Shown: one piece after another, positions 1-6,570 of the stretch
How the letters are laid out: every line of letters starts with the position of its first letter
Numbering within the stretch: the first letter of the stretch is position 1
Assembly: GCA_019090765.1 (NCBI GenBank)
Contig: JAHRVJ010000030.1
Coordinates: 1 to 16,751 of the forward strand
Reading direction: 5' to 3'
DNA from: Ilumatobacteraceae bacterium
GTDB taxonomy: Bacteria > Actinomycetota > Acidimicrobiia > Acidimicrobiales > Ilumatobacteraceae
Length of the DNA: 16,751 nt
The notes under the pieces: generated by a model
Seen by the model: only the letters and a program-made list of their open reading frames with translations
The model's database searches: none
What the model was told of the DNA's origin: nothing
Position numbers and translations under genes: made by a program

Positions 1-676
1 CACCTCCATAACGGAACTCGGTGTCGGGAGGTACGACGTCGGCATCGTCGTCGGGTGTCGCGAAGATGGCCTCAGCACAATCCTGCAAGGAACCCTCAGG
101 GTTGTACTGACACAAGTAGGGAAGAAATACCGGGTTCGGTAGCAAACCGACGAGTCCAGAACTATTGGAGATCAGTTGAGCCGGCACAATCGCTGGATTG
201 GCAGCTCCCCAATCGACAACGTCAGAAACCGGTGCGTCGATGTCGAGCAGGTCGGCGTCATGCAGATACAGCAACACGCCCGCGGTGATCATCTTGCTGG
301 ACGACGCGATGAAGGACACGCGATCAGCGGAAAACTCACCCCAGTAGTCCTCGTAGACCACGCCGTCTTGTTCGTCGACAACGATCAGCCCCGCACCGTT
401 CAGCCCCCGATCATCAACGAAGGCCTGAACAATCGGCGCCACTGCTTCGAAGTCGTAGGTCCGCTCCTCAGGTTCAGGCGTCGGCTCTGTGGTCGCTGGT
501 GATGTTGAGGTAGTTCCAATCGTGCTGGGAGCTTCCGTCGAAATTGGCACCGGGTCACCAGTTGCCGTCGGGGCCTGCGTCGATGTCGATTCCGAGGTGT
601 CATCACTGCTGCAAGCAGCGACCGTGGCAAGTGCTCCAGCGACGCAACAGATGGCGAACCGGCGAAACGATCTCAT
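1..676 (-). CDS. Beta-lactamase-family serine hydrolase, lipoprotein (partial, C-terminus off the left edge)
   Basis: Reading the minus strand from the ATG at 676-674 gives 225 residues that stay open to the window edge. The protein begins MRSFRRFAICC and has a hydrophobic stretch ending in a lipobox (TVAAC, Cys at about residue 22), so it is probably an exported lipoprotein. A long Thr/Ser/Pro/Glu-rich linker (about residues 23-75) leads into the catalytic domain. That domain carries the SxxK motif of class C beta-lactamase/penicillin-binding-fold hydrolases as SSSK at residues 125-128, with Ser125 the predicted nucleophile. Downstream, LISNSSGL matches the family's usual conserved loop. At the very edge a Tyr-Gly-Gly sits where many relatives have the second motif Tyr-x-Asn. 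The substrate cannot be told; esterase, D-Ala-D-Ala peptidase and beta-lactamase-like activities are all possible. The gene is divergent from the crotonase gene. Fold assignment is firm, function is not. Confidence 0.88.
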   Translation of the reverse strand, partial: MRSFRRFAICCVAGALATVAACSSDDTSESTSTQAPTATGDPVPISTEAPSTIGTTSTSPATTEPTPEPEERTYDFEAVAPIVQAFVDDRGLNGAGLIVVDEQDGVVYEDYWGEFSADRVSFIASSSKMITAGVLLYLHDADLLDIDAPVSDVVDWGAANPAIVPAQLISNSSGLVGLLPNPVFLPYLCQYNPEGSLQDCAEAIFATPDDDADVVPPDTEFRYGG

Positions 677-738
677 CGATGCAAACTAGTTCCGATCAGC
701 CTTCGGTTCCGGGGTCGCGGCCAAACCAGACTGGTGTG

Positions 739-1491
739 ATGACCGGCACCTCCGCATCTACGCCCGGCGCAGTCGTCCTGCGCTCCGATCAAGACGGGCT
801 GACCACTCTCACTCTCAATCGGCCCGACAAGCTCAATGCCCTGACACCGCCCCTATTTGTCGCGTTACGCGAACACGTCGACGCGATCGCCAACGACGAT
901 TCGGTCCACTGCGTCATCCTTCAAGGCGCCGGAAGATCATTCTGTGCAGGACTCGATCTCACATCAATCGCAGATCGCGAAAAAGCACCCGGCAAAAACT
1001 TCGAGGCAGAGACAATCGACGCGCTGGAAAACCTGCCGCAGCCAACAATCGCTCGGCTGCATGGTCACTGCCTCACTGGTGGGTTGGAGCTAGCTCTTGC
1101 GTGTGACCTACTAGTAGCTGCGGAATCGGTCTCGTTGGGAGACACCCACGGCAAGTGGGGGCTGGTGCCGATCTGGGGTATGTCGATCCGCCTGCCCGAA
1201 CGCATCGGGAAGCCAGCCGCCAAGCAATTGATGTTCACTAGCCGCCGGATCAACGGTACGACCGCCGCGGCAATTGGCCTCGTCGATCATGTTGCTCCCG
1301 ACGATCAGCTCGATGCCGCCGTGGCCTCTCTCGCCGCGGAAATCATGGCCAACTCGCCAGGCACCAACCGCCGAGTCAAACAACTCATTACCACCCAAGA
1401 CGACATGGTTCGCACGACCGCATTGGCTCACGAGCGATCCGTGCCATTCGGCTTTCCTGAAGATCTCGCGGAGCGAATGGTGAGCGGTTGA
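739..1491 (+). CDS. Enoyl-CoA hydratase/isomerase (crotonase) family protein
   Basis: The 250-residue product has the usual crotonase length and order: LNRPDKLNAL near residue 27, the oxyanion-hole segment FCAGLDL at 68-74, and the second oxyanion segment TGGLELALACD at 113-123. Family members act on acyl-CoA thioesters by stabilising an enolate, most often in fatty-acid beta-oxidation, probably in the cytoplasm. Glu117 matches one catalytic glutamate of classical enoyl-CoA hydratase. The position 20 residues later, where the second catalytic glutamate normally sits, is His137 (GDTH), so hydration by the textbook mechanism is doubtful and isomerase, hydrolase or other crotonase chemistry is possible. 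I chose the ATG at 739. Upstream in-frame starts at 679 and 544 would crowd or overlap the divergent lipoprotein gene and add residues that do not look like this family. GTG at 736 is an equal alternative. No operon partner is visible. Confidence 0.9.
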   Translation: MTGTSASTPGAVVLRSDQDGLTTLTLNRPDKLNALTPPLFVALREHVDAIANDDSVHCVILQGAGRSFCAGLDLTSIADREKAPGKNFEAETIDALENLPQPTIARLHGHCLTGGLELALACDLLVAAESVSLGDTHGKWGLVPIWGMSIRLPERIGKPAAKQLMFTSRRINGTTAAAIGLVDHVAPDDQLDAAVASLAAEIMANSPGTNRRVKQLITTQDDMVRTTALAHERSVPFGFPEDLAERMVSG

Positions 1492-1510
1492 TCTGTGGCG
1501 TGCTGGCCAG

Positions 1511-1681
1511 TCAGCCGGTCGCTCTTTGCGAAGCAGCGAGACGTTCATGTAGCCGGTCGCGTAGCTCAGTTGGTGGCACCTCGTGCCACTCACGACGTCG
1601 ACGCTGGCGATACACCTGCACGCCAGCGACGCTCAATACTCCGATAACTCCTGCCAGACCAACGAACTTTGCCCACCGCAT
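1511..1681 (-). CDS. Small single-pass membrane protein, 56 residues (hypothetical)
   Basis: The minus strand between the crotonase and YiiX-like genes holds a 56-codon frame from ATG 1681-1679 to TGA 1513-1511. The product has one hydrophobic helix (about residues 6-24) followed by a strongly basic patch (RQRRRR, 25-30). It ends in an amphipathic tail with Trp32, a PPTELRDRLHERL segment and charged residues. By the positive-inside rule the tail would face the cytoplasm. The frame fills nearly all the space between its neighbours, and its composition is that of a real membrane miniprotein rather than a shadow of a neighbouring gene. A TANNNT-type -10 (TAACTT on the minus strand, 1690-1695) ends 8 bases before the ATG and there is no Shine-Dalgarno site, so a leaderless transcript is plausible. 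I do not recognise a named family. Function unknown. Confidence 0.6.
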   Translation of the reverse strand: MRWAKFVGLAGVIGVLSVAGVQVYRQRRRREWHEVPPTELRDRLHERLAASQRATG

Positions 1682-1694
1682 CGACATCTAAGTT

Positions 1695-1700
1695 AGGGGA
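1695..1700 (+). promoter_or_regulatory. Purine-rich ribosome binding site for the YiiX-like gene
   Basis: AGGGGA lies 3 bases before the ATG at 1704, in the 22-base gap that separates this gene from the divergent miniprotein. It supports that start codon, although the spacing is short. Confidence 0.45.
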
Positions 1701-1703
1701 TTC

Positions 1704-2357
1704 ATGACCGACTCTGTTGCCTTGCAAGACGCTCTCGCCGATGCCGCCACCGGTGACGTGTGGCTCTTTCGCGGTGCGGCCACAGCCGACCGCGCCATCC
1801 GCCTCCTCACCAACAGCCCTGTCAACCACGTGGGAGTCGTACTTGCGATCGATGATCTCCCTCCGCTGATTTGGCACGCCGAGCTTGGCGCGAGCATGCC
1901 GAACGTCTGGACCGGAAAGCGCGAGCGAGGGTCGCAGCTCCACCATCTCGATCGCGCGGTTAGCACCTGGACCCACAAGTACGGGCAACAACCATGGTTC
2001 CGCCAGATCGACATTGACGCATCCGACGAGATGGAGAACCTGGCGTTGGAGGTGGTGGCCGAATTCAGCGGACGGCCGTTCCCACGCACCACAACTCTGG
2101 CACGACACTGGATCGCGGGACGCGCGAGGCGCCGAGTAACCCTGACTGACATTTACTGCGCCGAACTAGTAGCGCTCACATTTGAGCGGATGGGTCTGCT
2201 CGGAACCGAGCGGCCAGCAAACTGGTATGACCCTGGCCGATTCTGGAGCGGCGATCGACTCCAATTCATCGGTGCCGAGCTCGGCCCCGAGTTCTCGGTC
2301 AACGAGGTTCCCGAACCACTCGACTCCTGGCACCAAGACGCCGACCGTTCCTCCTAA
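1704..2357 (+). CDS. YiiX-like permuted papain-fold (NlpC/P60-superfamily) protein
   Basis: This 217-residue protein starts with the hallmark GDVWLFRG near residue 17, then NHVGVV with His42, a WHAE segment with His58, and late in the chain IYCAELVAL with Cys152. The order His first, Cys last is that of circularly permuted papain-like enzymes (YiiX/YaeF group), which are thought to act as thiol hydrolases on amide or ester bonds. No signal peptide or membrane helix is visible, so the protein is probably cytoplasmic, unlike classical secreted NlpC/P60 wall hydrolases. The start is supported by a Shine-Dalgarno-like AGGGGA at 1695-1700, only 3 bases before the ATG. The stop codon overlaps that of the convergent ATPase gene. 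The fold is fairly sure; substrate and physiological role are unknown. Confidence 0.78.
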   Translation: MTDSVALQDALADAATGDVWLFRGAATADRAIRLLTNSPVNHVGVVLAIDDLPPLIWHAELGASMPNVWTGKRERGSQLHHLDRAVSTWTHKYGQQPWFRQIDIDASDEMENLALEVVAEFSGRPFPRTTTLARHWIAGRARRRVTLTDIYCAELVALTFERMGLLGTERPANWYDPGRFWSGDRLQFIGAELGPEFSVNEVPEPLDSWHQDADRSS

Positions 2358-4705
2358 CCTCCCGAAAAATCACGGGCGAGGCGGGAACTGAAGATGCGGG
2401 GGATCAAGGCGATGAAGGTGCCGGCACCCACGACAGCGGCAACCGCGTACCACCATGCAGAACTCGCAAACACCTCGAGCTCGAAGTAGTCGCGCACCGG
2501 CTTGAGCGCGAACACAACTCCGTAGCCGCAAGCCATTCCCCCAACGAGCCCGATCTTCCAAACCCTGATCGGGCGACTTGCGACAGCCAAGATCACTAGC
2601 CCGATGCTCAGCAGCGAAACCGTCGCGATCGTACGCGCTTCGCCCAGTTCAAGATCTGTGATTCGGCGAGAGGCTTCGTAAGCGGCGAGTGTCGCTGAGC
2701 CCGCAACGATTCCCGCGGGGATCGAGAACCACAACACTCGACGTAGAAACCCGGGCGTGATCAGTTCGACCTCGGGCGAGAGCGCCAGAAAGAAACCAGG
2801 GACTCCAATACTGAACGTGCCGATGAGGGTCAACTGGCGGGGAATGAACGGAAAGGGGCTTCCGATCAAGCTCACCACCGCAGTTAGCAGCACCGCGTAG
2901 GCGGCCTTCGTTACGAAGAGGTTCGATACCCGCTCAACATTATTGATTACCTTCCGACCCTCTACGACCACTGTCGGCAAGCTCGAAAATGAGTCATCGG
3001 TCAGCACCAAATCGGCGACGGCCTTTGTTGCCTCGCTCCCCGAACCCATCGAGATTCCGAGGTCGGCTTCCTTCAGAGCCAACACATCGTTGACGCCATC
3101 ACCGGTCATCGCGACTACGTGGCCATGACTTTGAAGCGCCTCCACCATCAGCTGCTTCTGTCGTGGAGCGACACGCCCAAAGACGGTGCCATCGTCCAAC
3201 GCCGACGCCAGTTCGCCAAGATCCTCAGGCAAAGTGCGCGCGTCGACAGCGGGTGTACTCAACTCCAGTCCAGCGCGCTCGGCAATCGCCGCGACCGTGA
3301 CTTGATTGTCGCCAGAGATGACCTTCAACGTCACATTCTGCTCAGCAAAGTAGGCAAGAACCTCGGGGGCATCAGGCCTGATCTCATCTTCAAGTTCAAC
3401 AATGCCTAGCGGAACCGCGTCGCCAGGCAGCGCGTCACCATCGGGGCCCTCAGGCGACCGCACGATTGCCAACAACCGCTTGCCGGCGGTACTCAGATCA
3501 TCGGTGATCACACGCGCCGGATGGTCGTCAGCAATAAGGAAGTCCGGCGCCCCGAGGTAAAACCAACCCTGATCGACGAATGATGCAGCCGACCACTTCC
3601 GGGCACTGTTGAAGGGCTCCGACGCCACGACCTCCCAGTCGGTCGTGGTACCCACCTCAGTCACGATCGCAGCCATCGTAGAGTTCGGCGCTGCATCAAC
3701 TGACGAGAGTGCGGTCAAAACGTCGCGCATCTCCGAGTCAGTAGTGTCACCGACGGGATGGATGTCGGCAAAGGTGATCTCGCCGGTGGTGATCGTGCCC
3801 GTCTTGTCAAGACAAAGGACATCCACCCGGGCCAGAACTTCAACAGTCGACAACTGGCTCGCAAGGGCATTGCGCCGCGCGAGGGCGATTACCCCAGCCA
3901 TGAAGGCCAAGCTCGTCAACAACACCAGGCCATCGGGGACCATCGCCACAGCAGCCGCGACTGTTCCCTGCAGCGCGTCCTGCCAACTCTGTTCGCCCAA
4001 CAGCGACAGCAGTAGCAGGATCGAAGCAACCGGAATGATGACGGTGAGCCATTGCAAGATCCGGTTGATCCCCCGGCGTAGCTCCGACTCGGCCGCCGTA
4101 AAGGTCTTTGCTTCCACCGCAAGACGGCTCGCGTAACTGTCGGCCCCAACCGCAGTAGCGATGATTCGCCCGTTGCCGGCAACTACGAAGCTCCCGGATA
4201 GGACGTCGTCGCCATTCTCCTTGAGCACCGGAAGTGACTCACCGGTCAACATCGACTCATCCATCCGAATTCCGTTGGACACCGCCAACCGGCCATCGAC
4301 CGCGACTTGGCCGCCGAGAGCCAGCTGAACAATGTCGTCGAGGACAATTTCCTCGGTCGCAATTGAGCGCGTCTCCCCTTCTCGAACCACGAGCGCACTC
4401 GGCTCGGTCACCACTTCAAGTCGTGCCAGCTCGCTGCGCGCCCGAATCTCTTGCACCACGCCAATTACCGAGTTCGAAACGACCACGCCAACAAACAGGC
4501 CGTCGCGCCAATTGCCCGAAATCAGCACCAAAACGAACAGCACAAAGATGATTGCGTTGACTGTCGTCAGTACGTTGGAGCGGATGATCTGAGCGAGCGA
4601 CCGGCCAGGGGGTTCAGGAGTTACGTTTACTCGCCCGTCGGCCTGGCGTTCGGCAACGGCGGCATCGGTGAGACCGAAATTGGACTTGACTACAACGCTA
4701 TCCAT
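2354..4705 (-). CDS. Cation-transporting P-type ATPase, CtpE-like
   Basis: The 783-residue product has a complete P-type ATPase core. The actuator loop TGES is at 154-157, the phosphorylation site DKTGTIT at 300-306 (Asp300 is phosphorylated), the nucleotide-binding KWSA at 370-373, SGDN at 464-467 and the hinge TGDGVND at 534-540. Hydrophobic helices lie near 49-84, 218-275 and from about 600 to the C-terminus, giving an integral cytoplasmic-membrane pump. The N-terminal GLTDAAVAER and the M4 block around MVPDGLVLL resemble mycobacterial CtpE, which is linked to calcium uptake. There is no heavy-metal-binding domain or CPC motif, so a metal-export P1B pump is unlikely. The M4 motif reads PDGL where P2-type and CtpE-like pumps usually have PEGL. 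GGAG just before the ATG is too close to be a good ribosome site, and a TAACCT box 10 bases upstream may allow a nearly leaderless mRNA. Calcium or another light cation is inferred as substrate. Confidence 0.92.
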   Translation of the reverse strand: MDSVVVKSNFGLTDAAVAERQADGRVNVTPEPPGRSLAQIIRSNVLTTVNAIIFVLFVLVLISGNWRDGLFVGVVVSNSVIGVVQEIRARSELARLEVVTEPSALVVREGETRSIATEEIVLDDIVQLALGGQVAVDGRLAVSNGIRMDESMLTGESLPVLKENGDDVLSGSFVVAGNGRIIATAVGADSYASRLAVEAKTFTAAESELRRGINRILQWLTVIIPVASILLLLSLLGEQSWQDALQGTVAAAVAMVPDGLVLLTSLAFMAGVIALARRNALASQLSTVEVLARVDVLCLDKTGTITTGEITFADIHPVGDTTDSEMRDVLTALSSVDAAPNSTMAAIVTEVGTTTDWEVVASEPFNSARKWSAASFVDQGWFYLGAPDFLIADDHPARVITDDLSTAGKRLLAIVRSPEGPDGDALPGDAVPLGIVELEDEIRPDAPEVLAYFAEQNVTLKVISGDNQVTVAAIAERAGLELSTPAVDARTLPEDLGELASALDDGTVFGRVAPRQKQLMVEALQSHGHVVAMTGDGVNDVLALKEADLGISMGSGSEATKAVADLVLTDDSFSSLPTVVVEGRKVINNVERVSNLFVTKAAYAVLLTAVVSLIGSPFPFIPRQLTLIGTFSIGVPGFFLALSPEVELITPGFLRRVLWFSIPAGIVAGSATLAAYEASRRITDLELGEARTIATVSLLSIGLVILAVASRPIRVWKIGLVGGMACGYGVVFALKPVRDYFELEVFASSAWWYAVAAVVGAGTFIALIPRIFSSRLARDFSGG

Positions 4706-4795
4706 TCTCCGTCGGAGGTTACGCCGCGGATGCCCCTCGTGACCTGATCATCGCGGACCGTGAATAAGACATTGCAGGATGTGCGAATATGCGAC

Positions 4796-6478
4796 ATGGA
4801 GACCGACCGGCTGATCACCTACATCCGCCAATCAGTTATCGGGCGCAACGACATCATCGAAGGGCCATACGGGCGGCGGCCCATCATCTACGCCGACTAC
4901 ACCGCGTCGGGTCGTGCGCTGTCGTTCATCGAGGATTACATCTCCCGCGTGGTACTGCCGTTGTACGCAAACACTCACACCGAATCATCCGGAACCGGCC
5001 TCCAAACCACCCGCATGCGGGAGGAGGCCCGCCAGATAATTGCGGAATGCGTGGGGGCAACCGATGAGCATGTCGTGCTGTTTTGCGGCAGCGGCGCGAC
5101 CTACGCGATCGCCAAACTGGTTGGCGTGTTGGGTCTCCGCATCCCCTCAGCAATCGACGACCGCTACGGGCTGAGCGCCGCGATCGATCCCGAGGATCGG
5201 CCGGTCGTGTTTATCGGGCCGTACGAACACCACTCCAATGAACTGCCGTGGCGTGAGTCGATTGCCGACGTCGTCATCATCGACGAAGATTCCGACGGAC
5301 ACGTCAGCATGGATCACCTCGAGCAACAACTTGCCAAGTACGCGGATCGCCCGAAGCTCATCGGCTCCTTCTCAGCGGCATCAAATGTCACGGGCATCAT
5401 CACCGACACCGTTGCCGTATCAACGTTGTTGCATGAGCACGGTGCCCTCTCACTTTGGGATTACGCTGCCGCCGCCCCGTATGTACCCATAGAGATGGGG
5501 TCAGCCACCGACCACAACTCGGCTTACCTGGACGCCGTATTCATTTCCCCGCACAAGATGATCGGTGGTCCTGGCACTCCCGGCGTGCTGGTTGCACGAC
5601 GCGATCTGTTTACCAATCGGGTTCCCGACATTCCAGGTGGCGGCACCGTCCGTTACGTCAGCACGACTGAGCATGATTACCTCACCTCAATCGAGCATCG
5701 CGAAGAAGCCGGTACCCCCGCAATCGTCGAGTCGATCAGAGCTGGCCTCGTGTTTCAGCTCAAAGAGGCTGTCGGCGCTGAGGCAATCAGCAAACACGAG
5801 CACGAGTTCATCAAGCGGGCAATCACATCCTGGGAACGGAACCCAAACATCAACGTGCTGGGCAACCATGTCGCCGATCGCCTCTCAATCGTTTCGTTCG
5901 TGATTCGATACGACGACCAGTACCTACATCACAACTTCGTCGTTTCGTTGCTCAACGACGTATTCGGCATTCAGTCGCGCGGCGGATGCTCATGCGCTGG
6001 TCCTTACGGACATCGACTGCTGGGTATCGACCTTGATCAGTCACATGAGTTCCAGCGCGAGATCAACCGGGGTTGCGAAGGCATCAAACCGGGCTGGGTA
6101 AGGGTGAACTTCAACTACTTCATCGATGAGCCCACATTTGACTACATCGTTGAGGCTGTCCACCTGATCGCCACCAACGGCGCTCTTCTGCTCCCTTCGT
6201 ACCGTTTCGAGCCCGACTCAGGGCTGTGGCACCACAAGCGCGGCGACAGCGGACCAGCGATGAGTCTGCGTGAGGTGTCGTACGCGGCTGGCGAGATGAC
6301 CTTCGATAATCGCCGACAGACCGCCGACATCAACCTCAAGGAGCATTTGGACAATGCCCGGGCACTATTTTCTGATGCACGACAGCATCCGGCTGATGCA
6401 TTCGTCCATCCCGAAACGAACGCTGACTTCGAACACCTCCGCTGGTTCCCCTATCCAGATGACATTCCGACGCTCTAA
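4796..6478 (+). CDS. Class V PLP-dependent enzyme with cysteine-desulfurase-like active site
   Basis: From the ATG at 4796 the protein has 560 residues, longer than typical SufS/IscS (about 400). Features in order: YADYTASG near 32-39; YANTHTESS at 57-65, as in desulfurases; CGSGATYA at 97-104 for PLP phosphate binding; SAASN at 193-197; Asp222 in WDYAAAAPY under the pyridine ring; and ISPHKM with Lys254 as the predicted Schiff-base lysine. SRGGCSCAGPYGH at 394-406 matches the position of the catalytic-cysteine loop of SufS enzymes, with Cys398 or Cys400 as candidate. After about residue 465 a tail of roughly 95 residues has no counterpart that I recognise. The enzyme may be a cysteine desulfurase or another class V lyase or transferase. 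No SufU, SufBCD or IscU gene is adjacent. In-frame GTG codons at 4760 and 4781 would lengthen the N-terminus; I prefer the ATG because METDRLITYI begins the natural-looking protein. Confidence 0.82.
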   Translation: METDRLITYIRQSVIGRNDIIEGPYGRRPIIYADYTASGRALSFIEDYISRVVLPLYANTHTESSGTGLQTTRMREEARQIIAECVGATDEHVVLFCGSGATYAIAKLVGVLGLRIPSAIDDRYGLSAAIDPEDRPVVFIGPYEHHSNELPWRESIADVVIIDEDSDGHVSMDHLEQQLAKYADRPKLIGSFSAASNVTGIITDTVAVSTLLHEHGALSLWDYAAAAPYVPIEMGSATDHNSAYLDAVFISPHKMIGGPGTPGVLVARRDLFTNRVPDIPGGGTVRYVSTTEHDYLTSIEHREEAGTPAIVESIRAGLVFQLKEAVGAEAISKHEHEFIKRAITSWERNPNINVLGNHVADRLSIVSFVIRYDDQYLHHNFVVSLLNDVFGIQSRGGCSCAGPYGHRLLGIDLDQSHEFQREINRGCEGIKPGWVRVNFNYFIDEPTFDYIVEAVHLIATNGALLLPSYRFEPDSGLWHHKRGDSGPAMSLREVSYAAGEMTFDNRRQTADINLKEHLDNARALFSDARQHPADAFVHPETNADFEHLRWFPYPDDIPTL

Positions 6479-6523
6479 AACTCCAGGACAGCGCACTCTT
6501 CGAGGCAGGATGACGGACGCAAC

Positions 6524-6550
6524 GTCACACATTCGTCACGGAACCGTCAT
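6524..6550 (+). promoter_or_regulatory. Three direct repeats GTCAC/GTCAC/GTCAT with exact 11-bp period
   Basis: GTCAC at 6524-6528, GTCAC at 6535-6539 and GTCAT at 6546-6550 are each preceded by C and spaced 11 bp start to start. Pentamer direct repeats with an N6 spacer are the layout bound by OmpR-type response regulators. In Actinobacteria MtrA recognises GTCAC/GTAAC-like direct repeats and controls many cell-wall hydrolase genes. The block lies 21-47 bp upstream of the M23 peptidase ATG and covers the expected -35 region. Assignment to MtrA is inference. Confidence 0.45.
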
Positions 6551-6557
6551 ATTCGGC

Positions 6558-6563
6558 TAGCAT
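6558..6563 (+). promoter_or_regulatory. Putative -10 element (TAGCAT) of the M23 peptidase gene
   Basis: TAGCAT fits the actinobacterial TANNNT -10 pattern and ends 7 bases before the ATG at 6571. Transcription would therefore start at or next to the start codon, giving a leaderless mRNA. No clear -35 hexamer is present; the GTCAC repeats occupy that place. Confidence 0.4.
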
Positions 6564-6570
6564 CGGGCAG

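Noticed and set aside
544..738. N-terminal extension of the crotonase gene from an ATG at 544
   Set aside because: It would overlap the divergent lipoprotein coding sequence and adds residues unlike the family. The start at 739 gives the normal length.
1560..1590. tRNA-like string GTAGCTCAGTTGGT
   Set aside because: It resembles a tRNA D-arm, but no closing GAGC, anticodon stem or T-loop (GGTTCGA-type) follows at the right distances, and the bases are codons of the minus-strand miniprotein.
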